From Crossiella sp. SN42 (GTDB lineage: Bacteria > Actinomycetota > Actinomycetes > Mycobacteriales > Pseudonocardiaceae), in the NCBI RefSeq assembly GCF_023897065.1, contig NZ_JAMHIV010000021.1:62001-126000 (forward strand): a DNA stretch of 64,000 nt, given 5' to 3'. Positions 10,026-18,181 of the stretch are shown in pieces. Each line of letters starts with the position of its first letter. Within the stretch, counting starts at the first letter, position 1. Both the position numbers and the translations under genes were made by a program. The notes beneath the pieces were generated by a model that saw only the letters and a list, made by a program, of their open reading frames with translations, had not been told where the DNA came from and searched no databases.

Positions 10026-10973
10026 TCAGAGGCGTTCGATGCGGTCGGCCTGCGGGCCCCGGTCGCTCTGACGCACCGCGTACCGGACCCGGTCACCCTT
10101 CTGCAGCGGCTCCGACCCCATGATCACGGACGCGTGGGCGAAGAGATCGTCGCCGCCTGCGTCCGGGGTGATGAAGCCGAAGCCGCGGTCGCCGTCGTAG
10201 CGCGCGACGACGCCCTCGCCGCCTCGTACGGGCACGTCCCGCGCCGCCGGCCCTGCGGCCGCGGCAGGTGCCGACCGCTGCGGCGCCGTCTGGGGCTCGG
10301 CGCCCCGGACCAGGTGCACGTCGCGGGCCTGCGGGCCCTTGTCTCCACTAGCCACCTCGTAGGCGACGCGGTCGCCCTCCGCGAGCCACGTCAGCCCCTC
10401 GGCCAGGGCCCGGGCGTGAACGAAGACGTCCCCGGCGCCGGAGTCGGGGTTGATGAAGCCGAAGCCCTTGTCCTCGTCGTACCAGGCCACCGTGCCGTCG
10501 GCACCGTCCGCGATGCCAGCCGCAGCGGGTGAGCCGGCCCCTGCTCCCAGCGGGATCACGTGCCCGGCCTGCGGGCCGCGCTCGCCTTCGACGATCAGGA
10601 AGGCCACCCGCTGCCCCTCGGTGACCACGCCGCCGGTCACGATGGCGGAACTGTGCACGAAGATGTCGGCGCCGCCGCCGTCCGGCGACGCGAAGCCGTA
10701 CCCCTTGCCCGGCTCGTACCAGTTGACGGTGCCGAGCAGGCCCACGGCGCTGCCGGTGGCCGCATCGGCGGTGACGCGAACGCGCAGCGCCTGGGGCCCG
10801 CGGTCGTTCTCGCCGACCTCGAACACGACGGCCTGACCCTCGCGGAGCACTTTCGCGCCGCCGTCCCCGACGATCTCGGAGGCGTGCACGAACACGTCCG
10901 GCGAGCCGTCCTCGAGCGCGAGGAAGCCGAAACCTCGTTCGGCGTCGAACCAACGGACGGTCCCCTGCGGCAT
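10026..10973 (-). CDS. four-domain cold-shock protein (IS passenger)
   Basis: 315 residues made of four tandem cold-shock domains (about 1-67, 79-142, 159-222, 253-315). Each has an RNP1-like motif (RGFGFL, KGYGFA, KGFGFI, RGFGFI) and RNP2-like motif (VFVH, IFVH, VFVH, LFAH). Bacterial Csp proteins normally have one domain of about 67 residues; they bind single-stranded RNA/DNA and melt secondary structure. Linkers are Ala/Gly/Pro-rich, and domain 4 has FAH instead of FVH. ATG 10973 follows GGAG at 6-nt spacing. The gene lies wholly within the inverted repeats of the IS5-family element, antisense to the transposase. A role in transposition or in host RNA handling is open. Confidence 0.9.
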   Translation of the reverse strand: MPQGTVRWFDAERGFGFLALEDGSPDVFVHASEIVGDGGAKVLREGQAVVFEVGENDRGPQALRVRVTADAATGSAVGLLGTVNWYEPGKGYGFASPDGGGADIFVHSSAIVTGGVVTEGQRVAFLIVEGERGPQAGHVIPLGAGAGSPAAAGIADGADGTVAWYDEDKGFGFINPDSGAGDVFVHARALAEGLTWLAEGDRVAYEVASGDKGPQARDVHLVRGAEPQTAPQRSAPAAAAGPAARDVPVRGGEGVVARYDGDRGFGFITPDAGGDDLFAHASVIMGSEPLQKGDRVRYAVRQSDRGPQADRIERL

Positions 10974-11123
10974 CAAAGGCTCCAGGTTGAGAGGGCGGGC
11001 ACTGGCCCCCAGTCTCTCTGACAGACCTCCGGTCCGTCGGGCCGGGCCCACAGGCGGGCGGTGCGGAGCCAGGGGCGGGCCGTTGGTTCACCTAGCGACA
11101 CGCCGAGTTTTGAGACCAGGTCT

Positions 11124-11146
11124 TAGTGTCCCGACTCGGGACACTA
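11124..11146. terminator. perfect 23-bp palindrome between convergent genes
   Basis: Arms TAGTGTCCCGA and TCGGGACACTA around a single C. It lies between the stop of the hydrolase gene (before IS insertion) and the stop of the sirtuin gene, overlapping both, and fits a bidirectional terminator without a U-tract. One strand also resembles the tip of the IS630 inverted repeat at 16392 (12 of 13 bases). Confidence 0.5.
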
Positions 11147-11977
11147 GATCAGCCGGTCCAGCTCGGTGAGGGCGTCCAGGCAGGTCAGCGGCAGCGAGAC
11201 CCCTCGGCCGTGCCGGACCTCCGGCTCACGCGGGTTGATCCGGATCAGCCCGCCACCGGCCGCGCTGGCCAGCTCGGCCTGCCTGCGCACGGTGGGCACG
11301 GCCTGCCCGGCGCCGATCTCGACCACCACCAGGTTCGCCCCGCGCAGCTCCCGCCGCCAGGCGGTGTAGGCGTCCAGCTGGGACTGGCTGCGATGGCCGA
11401 CCCAGTCGTAGTCGCCGAACATCAGGATGTTGGGCCTGGCCAGCCCGCCGCAGCCGGGACAGCTCGGCAGCTCGCCGACCGCGCGCATGGTCGCCGGGTC
11501 GATCTGCACCGCCAAGCCCTCGGCGGACCAGATGTCGTCGGAGCAGGAACCCGCGCACTGGAGGTGGTGGATCGAGCCGTGGCACTCGGCCACCCGCTCG
11601 AACCCGGCCGACTGGAACTGCCCGTCCACGTTGGAGGTGAACACCCACTGCCCGCGCGGCAGCCGCTCACCCCACTTGCGCAGGATGCCGAACCCGGCGT
11701 GCGGCACGGTCGAGCGGTACAGCGCCAGCCGGTGCCCGTAGAAGCCCCAGGCCAGCGCCGGGTCCTCGGCGAAGTGCACCGGGTCGGCCAGTTCGGCGAA
11801 GCGCAGGCCGAGCGCGGCGTAGGGCGGGTAGGCCCGCCAGAAGCCCGCGTCACCGCGGAAGTCCGGCAGGCCGCTGTCCACACCCATGCCCGCGCCTGCG
11901 CACACCAGCAGGGCGTCCGCGCCGCGGAGCAGCTCCGCGGCGCGCGCCAGCTCAGTCCGCGGTGCTGGGTCCGGCAC
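11144..11977 (-). CDS. Sir2-family NAD-dependent protein deacylase
   Basis: 277 residues from GTG 11977, which overlaps mhuD by 26 bp and is therefore translationally coupled. Sirtuin hallmarks: CAGAGMGVDSGLPDFRG (NAD binding), FTSNVDGQFQSAGF (Asn/Asp of the ribose pocket), ECHGSIHHLQC (catalytic His) and two zinc cysteine pairs, C-X3-C in LQCAGSC and C-X2-C in SCPGCG. It removes acyl groups from lysines using NAD+. The gene lies between mhuD and the IS insertion. Mycobacterial counterparts of this region lack it, so it is a lineage-specific addition. Target proteins unknown. Confidence 0.9.
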   Translation of the reverse strand: MPDPAPRTELARAAELLRGADALLVCAGAGMGVDSGLPDFRGDAGFWRAYPPYAALGLRFAELADPVHFAEDPALAWGFYGHRLALYRSTVPHAGFGILRKWGERLPRGQWVFTSNVDGQFQSAGFERVAECHGSIHHLQCAGSCSDDIWSAEGLAVQIDPATMRAVGELPSCPGCGGLARPNILMFGDYDWVGHRSQSQLDAYTAWRRELRGANLVVVEIGAGQAVPTVRRQAELASAAGGGLIRINPREPEVRHGRGVSLPLTCLDALTELDRLI

Positions 11978-12266
11978 TGAGCACGACCTCGAACTCCAGC
12001 AGGCTGGACCCGGTGCCCACCGGCTTGGCCCGCTCACCGGCGTGCGCGGCCTTGGCCGAACCGCCCATCCACGCCTGGAAGTGCTCCTCGGTCTCCCAGC
12101 GGGTGTAGACGAAGTAGCGCTCCTCGCCCGCCTTCGGACGGAGCAGCTCGAAGCCGAGGAAGCCCGGCTCCTTCTCCACCGCGCCCAGCCGGGCGGCGAA
12201 CCGCTTCTCCAGCTCCGCGCCGGACCCGTCCGGCACCTCGATCGCATTGATCTTCACAACGGCCAT
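11952..12266 (-). CDS. mhuD: heme-degrading monooxygenase MhuD
   Basis: 104-residue ferredoxin-fold ABM protein strongly resembling M. tuberculosis MhuD (Rv3592): VVKINAIEVP at the N-terminus, GEERYFV, and SLLEFEVVL at the C-terminus. All three active-site residues align: Asn7, Trp66 and His75. MhuD cleaves heme to mycobilins and releases iron without CO, in the cytosol. The genomic place also fits: an alpha/beta hydrolase gene diverges from it, as Rv3591c does. It complements the siderophore route at 1-5.2 kb as a second iron source. A sirtuin gene overlaps its end. No iron box was recognised in the short 23-bp divergent gap. Confidence 0.93.
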   Translation of the reverse strand: MAVVKINAIEVPDGSGAELEKRFAARLGAVEKEPGFLGFELLRPKAGEERYFVYTRWETEEHFQAWMGGSAKAAHAGERAKPVGTGSSLLEFEVVLSAGPSTAD

Positions 12267-12289
12267 GCGGCCAGCCTAGCCTGGCTGGC

Positions 12290-13060
12290 ATGCAACACGG
12301 CGTGGTCGACTTCGGTGGCGAGGGACCGGGAATCCTGTTGCTGCACGGGCTGATGGGCCGGGCCAGCACCTGGTGGTCCACCGCCCAGTGGCTGCGCCGC
12401 TACGGCCGGGTGGTCGGCCTGGACGCCCGCGCGCACGGCCGCGCCACCAGGGACAAGCCCTGGCGCACCGAGGTCTTCGCCGACGACGCGGCCGCGCGGA
12501 TCAGGGAGCTGGACCTGGGGCCGGCGATCGTGATCGGCCACTCCATGGGCGGCCTGCACGCCTGGGCGCTGGCGGCCCGGCATCCCGAGCTGGTGCGGGC
12601 CGTGGTGTCCGAGGACATGGCCCCCGACCAGCGCGGCAAGACCGTTGAAGTCTGGCGGGACTGGTTCGCCGCCTGGCCGGTGCCGTTCGCCTCGCTGGCC
12701 GCGGTGCGCGCCTTCTTCGGCGCGGACCGGGCCGAGGTCGGCGACTACTTCATCGAGTGCTTCGAGGAGACCGCGGACGGCTACCGGCTCACCGCCGACC
12801 TGGAGGACCTCTACGAGATCGCGGGGGAGTGGGGCGAGCGCGAGTACGGGTCCTTCGTCGAGGCGGTGCGCTGCCCGCTGCTGGCCATCGAGGCCGAGCA
12901 CTCGGCGATGCCGCCCGGCCAGATCGCCGAGGTGGCCCGGCGGGCCGGGGACGGCCGCTACTTCCTGGCCAAGGGCGCCGGTCACGTCGTGCACTACGAG
13001 ACCCCCGAGCAGTACCGGGGCGCGGTGGAGGCCTTTGTCAGCGAGGTGCTGGGCCGCTAG
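12290..13060 (+). CDS. alpha/beta-fold hydrolase (Rv3591c-like)
   Basis: 256 residues. Oxyanion region LLLHGLMG, nucleophile elbow GHSMGG (Ser about residue 86), a late acid region near AIEAEHSAMPP, and catalytic His in GAGHVVHYETPE. No signal peptide, so cytosolic. It diverges from mhuD as in mycobacteria. Its 3' end overlaps the convergent 2H-phosphoesterase gene by 4 bp. Substrate not deducible; esterase or C-C hydrolase activity is possible. Confidence 0.85.
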   Translation: MQHGVVDFGGEGPGILLLHGLMGRASTWWSTAQWLRRYGRVVGLDARAHGRATRDKPWRTEVFADDAAARIRELDLGPAIVIGHSMGGLHAWALAARHPELVRAVVSEDMAPDQRGKTVEVWRDWFAAWPVPFASLAAVRAFFGADRAEVGDYFIECFEETADGYRLTADLEDLYEIAGEWGEREYGSFVEAVRCPLLAIEAEHSAMPPGQIAEVARRAGDGRYFLAKGAGHVVHYETPEQYRGAVEAFVSEVLGR

Positions 13061-13584
13061 GCCGACCACAGCTCGTCGACGGCACCGGTGCGGGTGTCCA
13101 CCACGCCGATCGCGGACACGCCCGCCCGGATCGGCTGGTACGGGTGCACCGCGGCGAACCCGGCGGCCAGCTCCGCGCCGGTGACGCCCTGGGCCAGCGT
13201 GCAGTGCGGCACCCAGGAACCGGGCAGGTAGTAGGCCGAGGGGTGCTTGACCCGCCCGGCCAGCACGTCGTGCACGGCCGAGTGCACCGCGAGCAGTTCG
13301 GCGTCCACCACCGCGGCCAGCATCAGCACGTTCTCGCTGGTGGCGAAGGCCCCGACGTTGTGCAGCCAGAGACCGGGCATGGACAGCAGCGCCAGGTCCG
13401 CGCGCAGCTCCGCCCTGGCCCTGGCCGGGATCTGCGCGGCCACCGCGAGCGAGATGTGCGGCTGGTGCGCGCGGTGGCTCAGCGTGGCCAGGCTGGGCAC
13501 CCCGGCCGCCTCCAGCGCGCGCCAGAGCCCGCGCACCGCCGTGTCGGCCTCGGGGTCGAAGAACATCTCCAGTGCGTCCGCCAC
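13057..13584 (-). CDS. 2H-phosphoesterase / 2'-5' RNA ligase-like protein
   Basis: 175 residues with the two H-x-(S/T)-x motifs of the 2H superfamily: HQPHISLAV (about residues 40-48) and VPHCTLAQ (about 123-130), the expected spacing for the two-lobed fold. Family members hydrolyse or ligate 2'-5' or cyclic nucleotide phosphodiesters. The gene is alone on its strand, facing a hydrolase, with no clear pathway context. ATG 13584 gives the usual short N-terminus. Confidence 0.82.
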   Translation of the reverse strand: MADALEMFFDPEADTAVRGLWRALEAAGVPSLATLSHRAHQPHISLAVAAQIPARARAELRADLALLSMPGLWLHNVGAFATSENVLMLAAVVDAELLAVHSAVHDVLAGRVKHPSAYYLPGSWVPHCTLAQGVTGAELAAGFAAVHPYQPIRAGVSAIGVVDTRTGAVDELWSA

Positions 13585-13629
13585 AATCGCAGCACGCTAG
13601 TCCGTGCACCTGGCCCACCTGGAGCCGCT

Positions 13630-14001
13630 ATGAACACCGTGCTGTGGATCCTGCAGATCGTGCTCGCCGCCGCCATGCTCGGCGCGGGCGCCGCCAAGCT
13701 CATCCAGGGCCGGGCGAAGCTGCTCGACAAGATGGGCTGGGCCGAGGACTTCTCCGACGGCACGTTCCGCGTCATCGGCGCGGTGGAGGTGCTCGGCGCG
13801 CTCGGCCTGATCCTGCCCGCGGTCACCGGCATCGCACCGGTGCTGGTCCCGATCGCCGCCCTCGGCCTGGCGATCACCATGCTGGGCGCGGTGATCGTGC
13901 ACGTGCGGCGCAAGGAGTACGGCCAGCTCCCGCCGTCGGCGATCTTCCTGGTGCTGGCCGTGGTCATCGCCTGGGGCCGGTTCGGCCCGTACCCGCTCTG
14001 A
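13630..14001 (+). CDS. DoxX-family small membrane protein
   Basis: 123 residues with four hydrophobic helices (about 4-20, 45-65, 70-90, 101-118), a DoxX-like N-terminus (LWILQIVLAAAMLGAGAAKL) and a short KxxxKMGW loop. GGAG precedes the ATG at about 6 nt. DoxX-like proteins are linked to membrane redox balance, but no specific role is evident here. Confidence 0.8.
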   Translation: MNTVLWILQIVLAAAMLGAGAAKLIQGRAKLLDKMGWAEDFSDGTFRVIGAVEVLGALGLILPAVTGIAPVLVPIAALGLAITMLGAVIVHVRRKEYGQLPPSAIFLVLAVVIAWGRFGPYPL

Positions 14002-14027
14002 GCAGCCGCCGCGGCAACAGCGCGTTC

Positions 14028-14915
14028 CTAGGCCTCGCCGGGTAGCGCGAACAGCCCGTCGTCGGTCTGCTCCACCAGCCCGTCCACCAGCAGCGAGTGC
14101 AGGCACCGGTCCCGCTGCCCAGCCTCGTCCCAGGCCGCGTCCAGCGCCGCCCTGGGCACCGGGCCCGGGGCGCCGCGCAGCACGTCCAGCAGCCGGCCGC
14201 GCACCTGCCGGTCGGTGCCGGCGAACTTCTGCACCACCTTGGCCGGGCCCGCGTACGCCGGTCGCCCGGCCCGCTGCCAGGCGCAGTCGGCGTAGACCGG
14301 GCAGTCCGCGCAGCGGGGCGAGCGCGCGGTGCACACCACCGCGCCCAGCTCCATCAGCGCCGCCGAGTACCGCGCGGCCCGGGCCGGATCGCTGGGCAGC
14401 AGCGCCTCGACATCGGCCATGTCCCTGGTGGTCGAGGGCGGACCGGCGTCGCCAGCCCCGTGCACCGCCCGGGCCACCACCCGGCGCACGTTGGTGTCCA
14501 CCACCGGGCAGCGCTGGCCGTAGGCGAAGGCCGCCACCGCCCGCGCGGTGTACGCGCCGATGCCGGGCAGCGCCAGCAGGGTGTCCACGTCTGACGGCAC
14601 CACGTCGCCGTGCTCGGCCGCGATCGCGGTGGCCGCCGCGTGCAGCCGCAGCGCCCGGCGCGGGTAGCCCAGCTTGCCCCAGGCCCGCAGCACCTCGCCC
14701 TGGCTCGCCGCGGCCAGCGCCGAGGGTGTCGGCCAGCGCGCCAGCCACTCGCGCCAGATCGGCTCCACCCGCGCGACCGGGGTCTGCTGCAACATGATCT
14801 CGCTGACCAGCACCCCCCAGCCGGTGCAGTCGGGGTCCCGCCAAGGCAGGTCACGGGCGACACGGTCGAACCAGCCGACAAGCGTGTCCGGATCCAGGGA
14901 AACAACAGTCGCCAT
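14028..14915 (-). CDS. mutY: A/G-specific adenine DNA glycosylase MutY
   Basis: 295 residues. MutY removes adenine mispaired with 8-oxoguanine. Visible: LPWRDPD, EIMLQQTPVARVEP (catalytic Glu region), helix-hairpin-helix LPGIGAYTARAVAAFA followed by VVDTNVRRV (catalytic Asp), and the [4Fe-4S] ligand set C-X6-C-X2-C-X5-C (CTARSPRCADCPVYADC). It is shorter than E. coli MutY because the C-terminal NUDIX-like domain is reduced, as in other actinobacteria. Start ATG 14915 is chosen from alignment (MATVVSLDPDTL); GAGG lies 12 nt upstream. The neighbourhood with the carbonic anhydrase and disA matches mycobacteria. Confidence 0.95.
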   Translation of the reverse strand: MATVVSLDPDTLVGWFDRVARDLPWRDPDCTGWGVLVSEIMLQQTPVARVEPIWREWLARWPTPSALAAASQGEVLRAWGKLGYPRRALRLHAAATAIAAEHGDVVPSDVDTLLALPGIGAYTARAVAAFAYGQRCPVVDTNVRRVVARAVHGAGDAGPPSTTRDMADVEALLPSDPARAARYSAALMELGAVVCTARSPRCADCPVYADCAWQRAGRPAYAGPAKVVQKFAGTDRQVRGRLLDVLRGAPGPVPRAALDAAWDEAGQRDRCLHSLLVDGLVEQTDDGLFALPGEA

Positions 14916-14957
14916 AGCGTGCACAATCCTCGCACCCACCCCGCCCGCGGAGGAAAC

Positions 14958-16376
14958 ATGGCCACCCGCCCAGCCCCGCCCCAGGACAACCTGGCGGCCC
15001 GGATCGCCTTGCGGTTCACCGCGTTCACCGAACGCTGGCTGCCGGACGCCTTCGGCTTCGTGCTCGTCGGCACCTTCCTGGTGCTGCTGCTCGGCCTGGC
15101 CACCGGTCAGGGGCTGACCACCATGGTGGACGCCTGGGGCAAGGGCGTGTGGAGCCTGGTCACCTTCACCCTGCAGATGGCCATGATCATCATTGGTGGG
15201 TACGCGCTGGCCACCGCCCGGCCGGTGGCCAAGGTGATCGCCTGGCTGGCCAGGATCCCGAAGACCCCGCGCGCGGCGATCACCTTCACCGCCGCGGCCT
15301 CCATGCTCACCTCGTACCTGAACTGGGCGTTCAGCCTGATCTTCACCGCGATCCTGGCCAAGGAGATCGCCAGGCTGGTGCGCGGGGTGGACTACCGGGC
15401 GCTGGGCGCGATGGCCTTCCTCGGCCTGGGCACGGTGTGGGCGCAGGGCCTGTCCGGCTCGGCCGCGCTCCAGGTGGCCAGCGCGGACTCCAGCCCCAAG
15501 GCGGTGCAGGAGGTGATCAAGGCGGGGCGCGGGTCCGGGCTGATCCCGCTCACCGAGACGATCTTCCTGTGGCAGGGCATCGTGGCCACGCTGATCGTGT
15601 TCGCAGTCGCCGTGGTCACCGCGGCGGTGATCGCGCCGACCGGCGAGCGCGCCAAGACCGCCGCCGACCTGGGCATCGAGCTGCGACCGCTGGTCGGCCC
15701 GGCCGAACCGGAGCCGAAGGGCCGTCCCGGCGACTGGCTGGAGCGCAGCCCGGTGTTCTCCGTGCTGCTGTTCGCCCTCGGCTCCTGGTACCTGGTCCGG
15801 CACTTCGTCAACGCCACCGGCAGCCCGCTGAACGCGCTGGACCTCAACACCATCAACCTGGTCCTGCTGCTGCTCGCGCTGATCCTGCACTGGCGGCCGC
15901 ACCGCCTGGTCGCCGCGGTGCGCGCGGGCGCGCCGGCCGCGGCCGGGGTGCTCTTGCAGTTCCCGCTCTACGGCGGCATCTTCGGCATGATCGCCTTCAC
16001 CGGCCTGTCCGGGGCGATCGCGGGCTGGCTGGTGGACATCTCCAACCCGGCGCTCTACCCGGCGCTGATCGCGATCTACTCCTGCGTGCTGGGCGTGTTC
16101 GTGCCCAGCGGCGGCAGCAAGTGGGTGATCGAGGCGCCGTACGTGCTGGAGGCGGCCAACCAGCTCCAGGTGCACCAGGGCTGGATGGTGGTGGTCTACG
16201 ACCTCGGCGAGGCCAGCGCCAACCTGCTCCAGCCGTTCTGGATGCTGCCGACGCTGGCCGTGCTCGGGCTCAAGGCCCGCGACATCATGGGCTACACGTT
16301 CGCGATGTTCCTGGTCTGCTTCCCGACCGTGCTGATCGTGGTCACCCTGTTCGTGCGGACCCTGACCTTCCCCTAA
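14958..16376 (+). CDS. short-chain fatty acid transporter (AtoE family)
   Basis: 472-residue membrane protein with about twelve hydrophobic segments. Family traits include FTERWLPDAFGFVLVGTF near the N-terminus, the TSYLNWAFSLIF segment, GLSGSAALQVAS, and the conserved VFVPSGGSKWVIEAPYV block. SD GGAGG is 5 nt before ATG 14958. AtoE-type carriers import acetoacetate or short fatty acids. The gene sits between mutY and an IS630 element, alone on its strand, so it is probably an independent accessory gene. Confidence 0.85.
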   Translation: MATRPAPPQDNLAARIALRFTAFTERWLPDAFGFVLVGTFLVLLLGLATGQGLTTMVDAWGKGVWSLVTFTLQMAMIIIGGYALATARPVAKVIAWLARIPKTPRAAITFTAAASMLTSYLNWAFSLIFTAILAKEIARLVRGVDYRALGAMAFLGLGTVWAQGLSGSAALQVASADSSPKAVQEVIKAGRGSGLIPLTETIFLWQGIVATLIVFAVAVVTAAVIAPTGERAKTAADLGIELRPLVGPAEPEPKGRPGDWLERSPVFSVLLFALGSWYLVRHFVNATGSPLNALDLNTINLVLLLLALILHWRPHRLVAAVRAGAPAAAGVLLQFPLYGGIFGMIAFTGLSGAIAGWLVDISNPALYPALIAIYSCVLGVFVPSGGSKWVIEAPYVLEAANQLQVHQGWMVVVYDLGEASANLLQPFWMLPTLAVLGLKARDIMGYTFAMFLVCFPTVLIVVTLFVRTLTFP

Positions 16377-16391
16377 AGGACCGAGTCCCTA

Positions 16392-17518
16392 GTGTCCTGA
16401 GTCGTTAGTTCGCGTGCAGGGGCTAGGGTTTCCTATGCCGAACCCGAAGCTGCCTGAGCTAGTCCTCACCGCCGACGAGCGAGACATGCTGGAAGGCTGG
16501 GCACGGCGCCGGAAGACAGCACAAGCACTGGCACTGCGGTCACGGATCGTGCTGCGGTGCGCCGAAGGCGGCTCCAACAGCGAGATCGCCACCGAGCTGG
16601 GAATCCAGCGCGGCACGGTCGCGAAGTGGCGCTCACGGTTTCACACCGACCGAGTGGACGGTCTGCTCGACGAGCCACGCCCCGGCCGCCCCCGCACCAT
16701 CACCGACGAGCAAGTCGAGGCGGTGATCACCAAGACGCTGGAGTCCACGCCGGAGACCGCCACGCACTGGTCCACCCGCTCGATGGCCGCCTCCTCCGGC
16801 CTGACCCAGACCGCGATCTCCCGGATCTGGAACGCCTTCGCACTCCAGCCACACCGCCGTGAGGCCTGGAAGCTGTCCAAGGACCCGCTGTTTGTGGACA
16901 AGGTCAAAGACGTGGTCGGTCTCTATCTCGCGCCACCGGAACGGGCGGTGGTGCTGTGCGTGGACGAGAAGTCCCAGATCCAGGCACTCAACCGCACCGC
17001 ACCGATCCTGCCCCTGTTGCCTGGCACGCCACAGCGGGCCAGTCACGACTACATCCGGCACGGCACCTCCAGCCTCTACGCGGCGCTGGACATCACCACC
17101 GGCAAGGTCATCGGGCGGGCTGCACGCACGGCACCGCGCGATCGAGTTCAAGAAGTTCCTGACCGTCATCGACACCGAGGTCCCCGCCGAGTTGGGGGTG
17201 CATCTGGTGCTGGACAACGTCTCCAGCCACAAGACCCCGGCCATCAAACGCTGGCTAGCCGCCCACCCACGCTTCAGCGTGCATTTCACCCCGACCTCAA
17301 GCTCCTGGCTCAACCTGGTCGAACGCTGGTTCTCCGAGCTGACCACCAAGAAACTCCAACGCGGCAGTCACACCAGCGTCCGCGCGCTCAACGCCGACAT
17401 CCGGGCCTGGATCAAGACCTGGAACGACAATCCCCGGCCCTACGTCTGGACCAAGACCGCCGCCCAGATCCTGGACTCCATCGCCCGCTACTGCACACGA
17501 ATTAACAACTCAGGACAC
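16392..17518 (+). mobile_element. IS630-family insertion sequence
   Basis: 1127 bp with 28-bp terminal inverted repeats (16392-16419 and 17491-17518) starting GTGTCCTGAG on both ends and differing at three positions, flanked by TA duplications (16390-16391, 17519-17520) within CTAG, the usual target of the family. The right TA supplies part of the carbonic anhydrase stop codon, so no host gene was damaged. Confidence 0.92.
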
Positions 17519-17521
17519 TAG
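16435..17521 (+). pseudogene. IS630 transposase, frameshifted near 17115
   Basis: The N-terminal HTH part and the first catalytic Asp (VLCVDEKSQIQALNRT) are read from ATG 16435. After KVIG (about 17113) the frame must skip one base within CGGGCGGGCTG to continue as LHARHRAIEFKKFL, then the second Asp in LVLDNVSSHKT and the Glu in LVERWFSEL. The final stop at 17519-17521 is built from the target-site TA plus the next G. One extra G in a G-rich run is the simplest cause, giving an inactive copy. Programmed +1 shifting is an alternative I cannot exclude. Confidence 0.85.
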
Positions 17522-18009
17522 ATGACCTCGTGCAGCAGCGCGGTGGCCACGTCGTAGACGAACCCGCGCACGTGCTCGGTGTGCTCCAGGAACGGGCTGC
17601 GGCGCACCCGCTGCACGGACTGCCGGACGCTGTCCTTGACCTCGCGGAAGGCCTCCGTCGCCCACGGCGGGCGCAGGCCGGTATCGCGCTCCAGCTCGTC
17701 CTTGAACTCGTCCTCGGTGAAGGTCGCCATCCCGCAGCGGGTGTGCTGCATGACGATGATCTCGCGGGTCTCCAGCTTGCGCTGGGAGATGGTCAGCGAG
17801 CGGATCATGTCGTCGGTGACCACGCCGCCGGCGTTGCGCATGATGTGCGCCTCGCCGTGCCGGAGGCCGAACACGTCGAACACCTTGATCCGGGCATCCA
17901 TGCAGGTCACGATCGCCAGGTGCAGGGAGGGCTTCGGAGAAGGGATCTCCGGGTGGCCCAGTTCGCCTGCCACGGCATTGCGCTGGAGCAGTTCGTCGAT
18001 CGCGGTCAT
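17518..18009 (-). CDS. canB: beta-class carbonic anhydrase
   Basis: 163 residues. Zinc ligands are in TCMDAR (Cys, with the Asp/Arg dyad) and HTRCGM (His and Cys). It interconverts CO2 and bicarbonate in the cytosol. ATG 18009 follows GGGGAG. Corresponds in order and type to Rv3588c next to mutY. The stop codon TAG abuts the IS630 element: its complement CTA spans 17518-17520, so the insertion left the coding region whole. Confidence 0.93.
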   Translation of the reverse strand: MTAIDELLQRNAVAGELGHPEIPSPKPSLHLAIVTCMDARIKVFDVFGLRHGEAHIMRNAGGVVTDDMIRSLTISQRKLETREIIVMQHTRCGMATFTEDEFKDELERDTGLRPPWATEAFREVKDSVRQSVQRVRRSPFLEHTEHVRGFVYDVATALLHEVI

Positions 18010-18181
18010 GACACTCCCCTCAGCTGCGGCTGTGTCGATGGAAACCCGCGCCGGGCGAACCGGCAAGATGACTTTGAGCAAACTCACGCGTTCGGCCCGA
18101 TCTTGGTTGCGCACGCAACACGCCAAACGGCGGAACGGCGAATTACGTCATTCGGAGCAACCGGGGCGTTACCGTCTGCTT

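Larger units (their letters stand above)
9155..11122 (+). mobile_element. IS5-family (IS427-like) element with cold-shock passenger gene
   Basis: 1968-bp unit bounded by 17-bp perfect inverted repeats GACCTGGTCTCAAAACT (9155-9171, and its complement at 11106-11122). It is flanked by direct TTA duplications at 9152-9154 and 11123-11125. It contains a two-frame transposase (+ strand) and a four-domain cold-shock protein gene (- strand). Intact ends and target duplication around both genes show that the unit moved as a whole. It landed at the stop codon of the preceding gene, within the shared terminator palindrome. Confidence 0.85.

Noticed and set aside
9877-10071. Small frame at the 3' end of the IS5 transposase
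   Set aside because: Out of frame with the transposase and ends inside the cold-shock gene; shadow of both.
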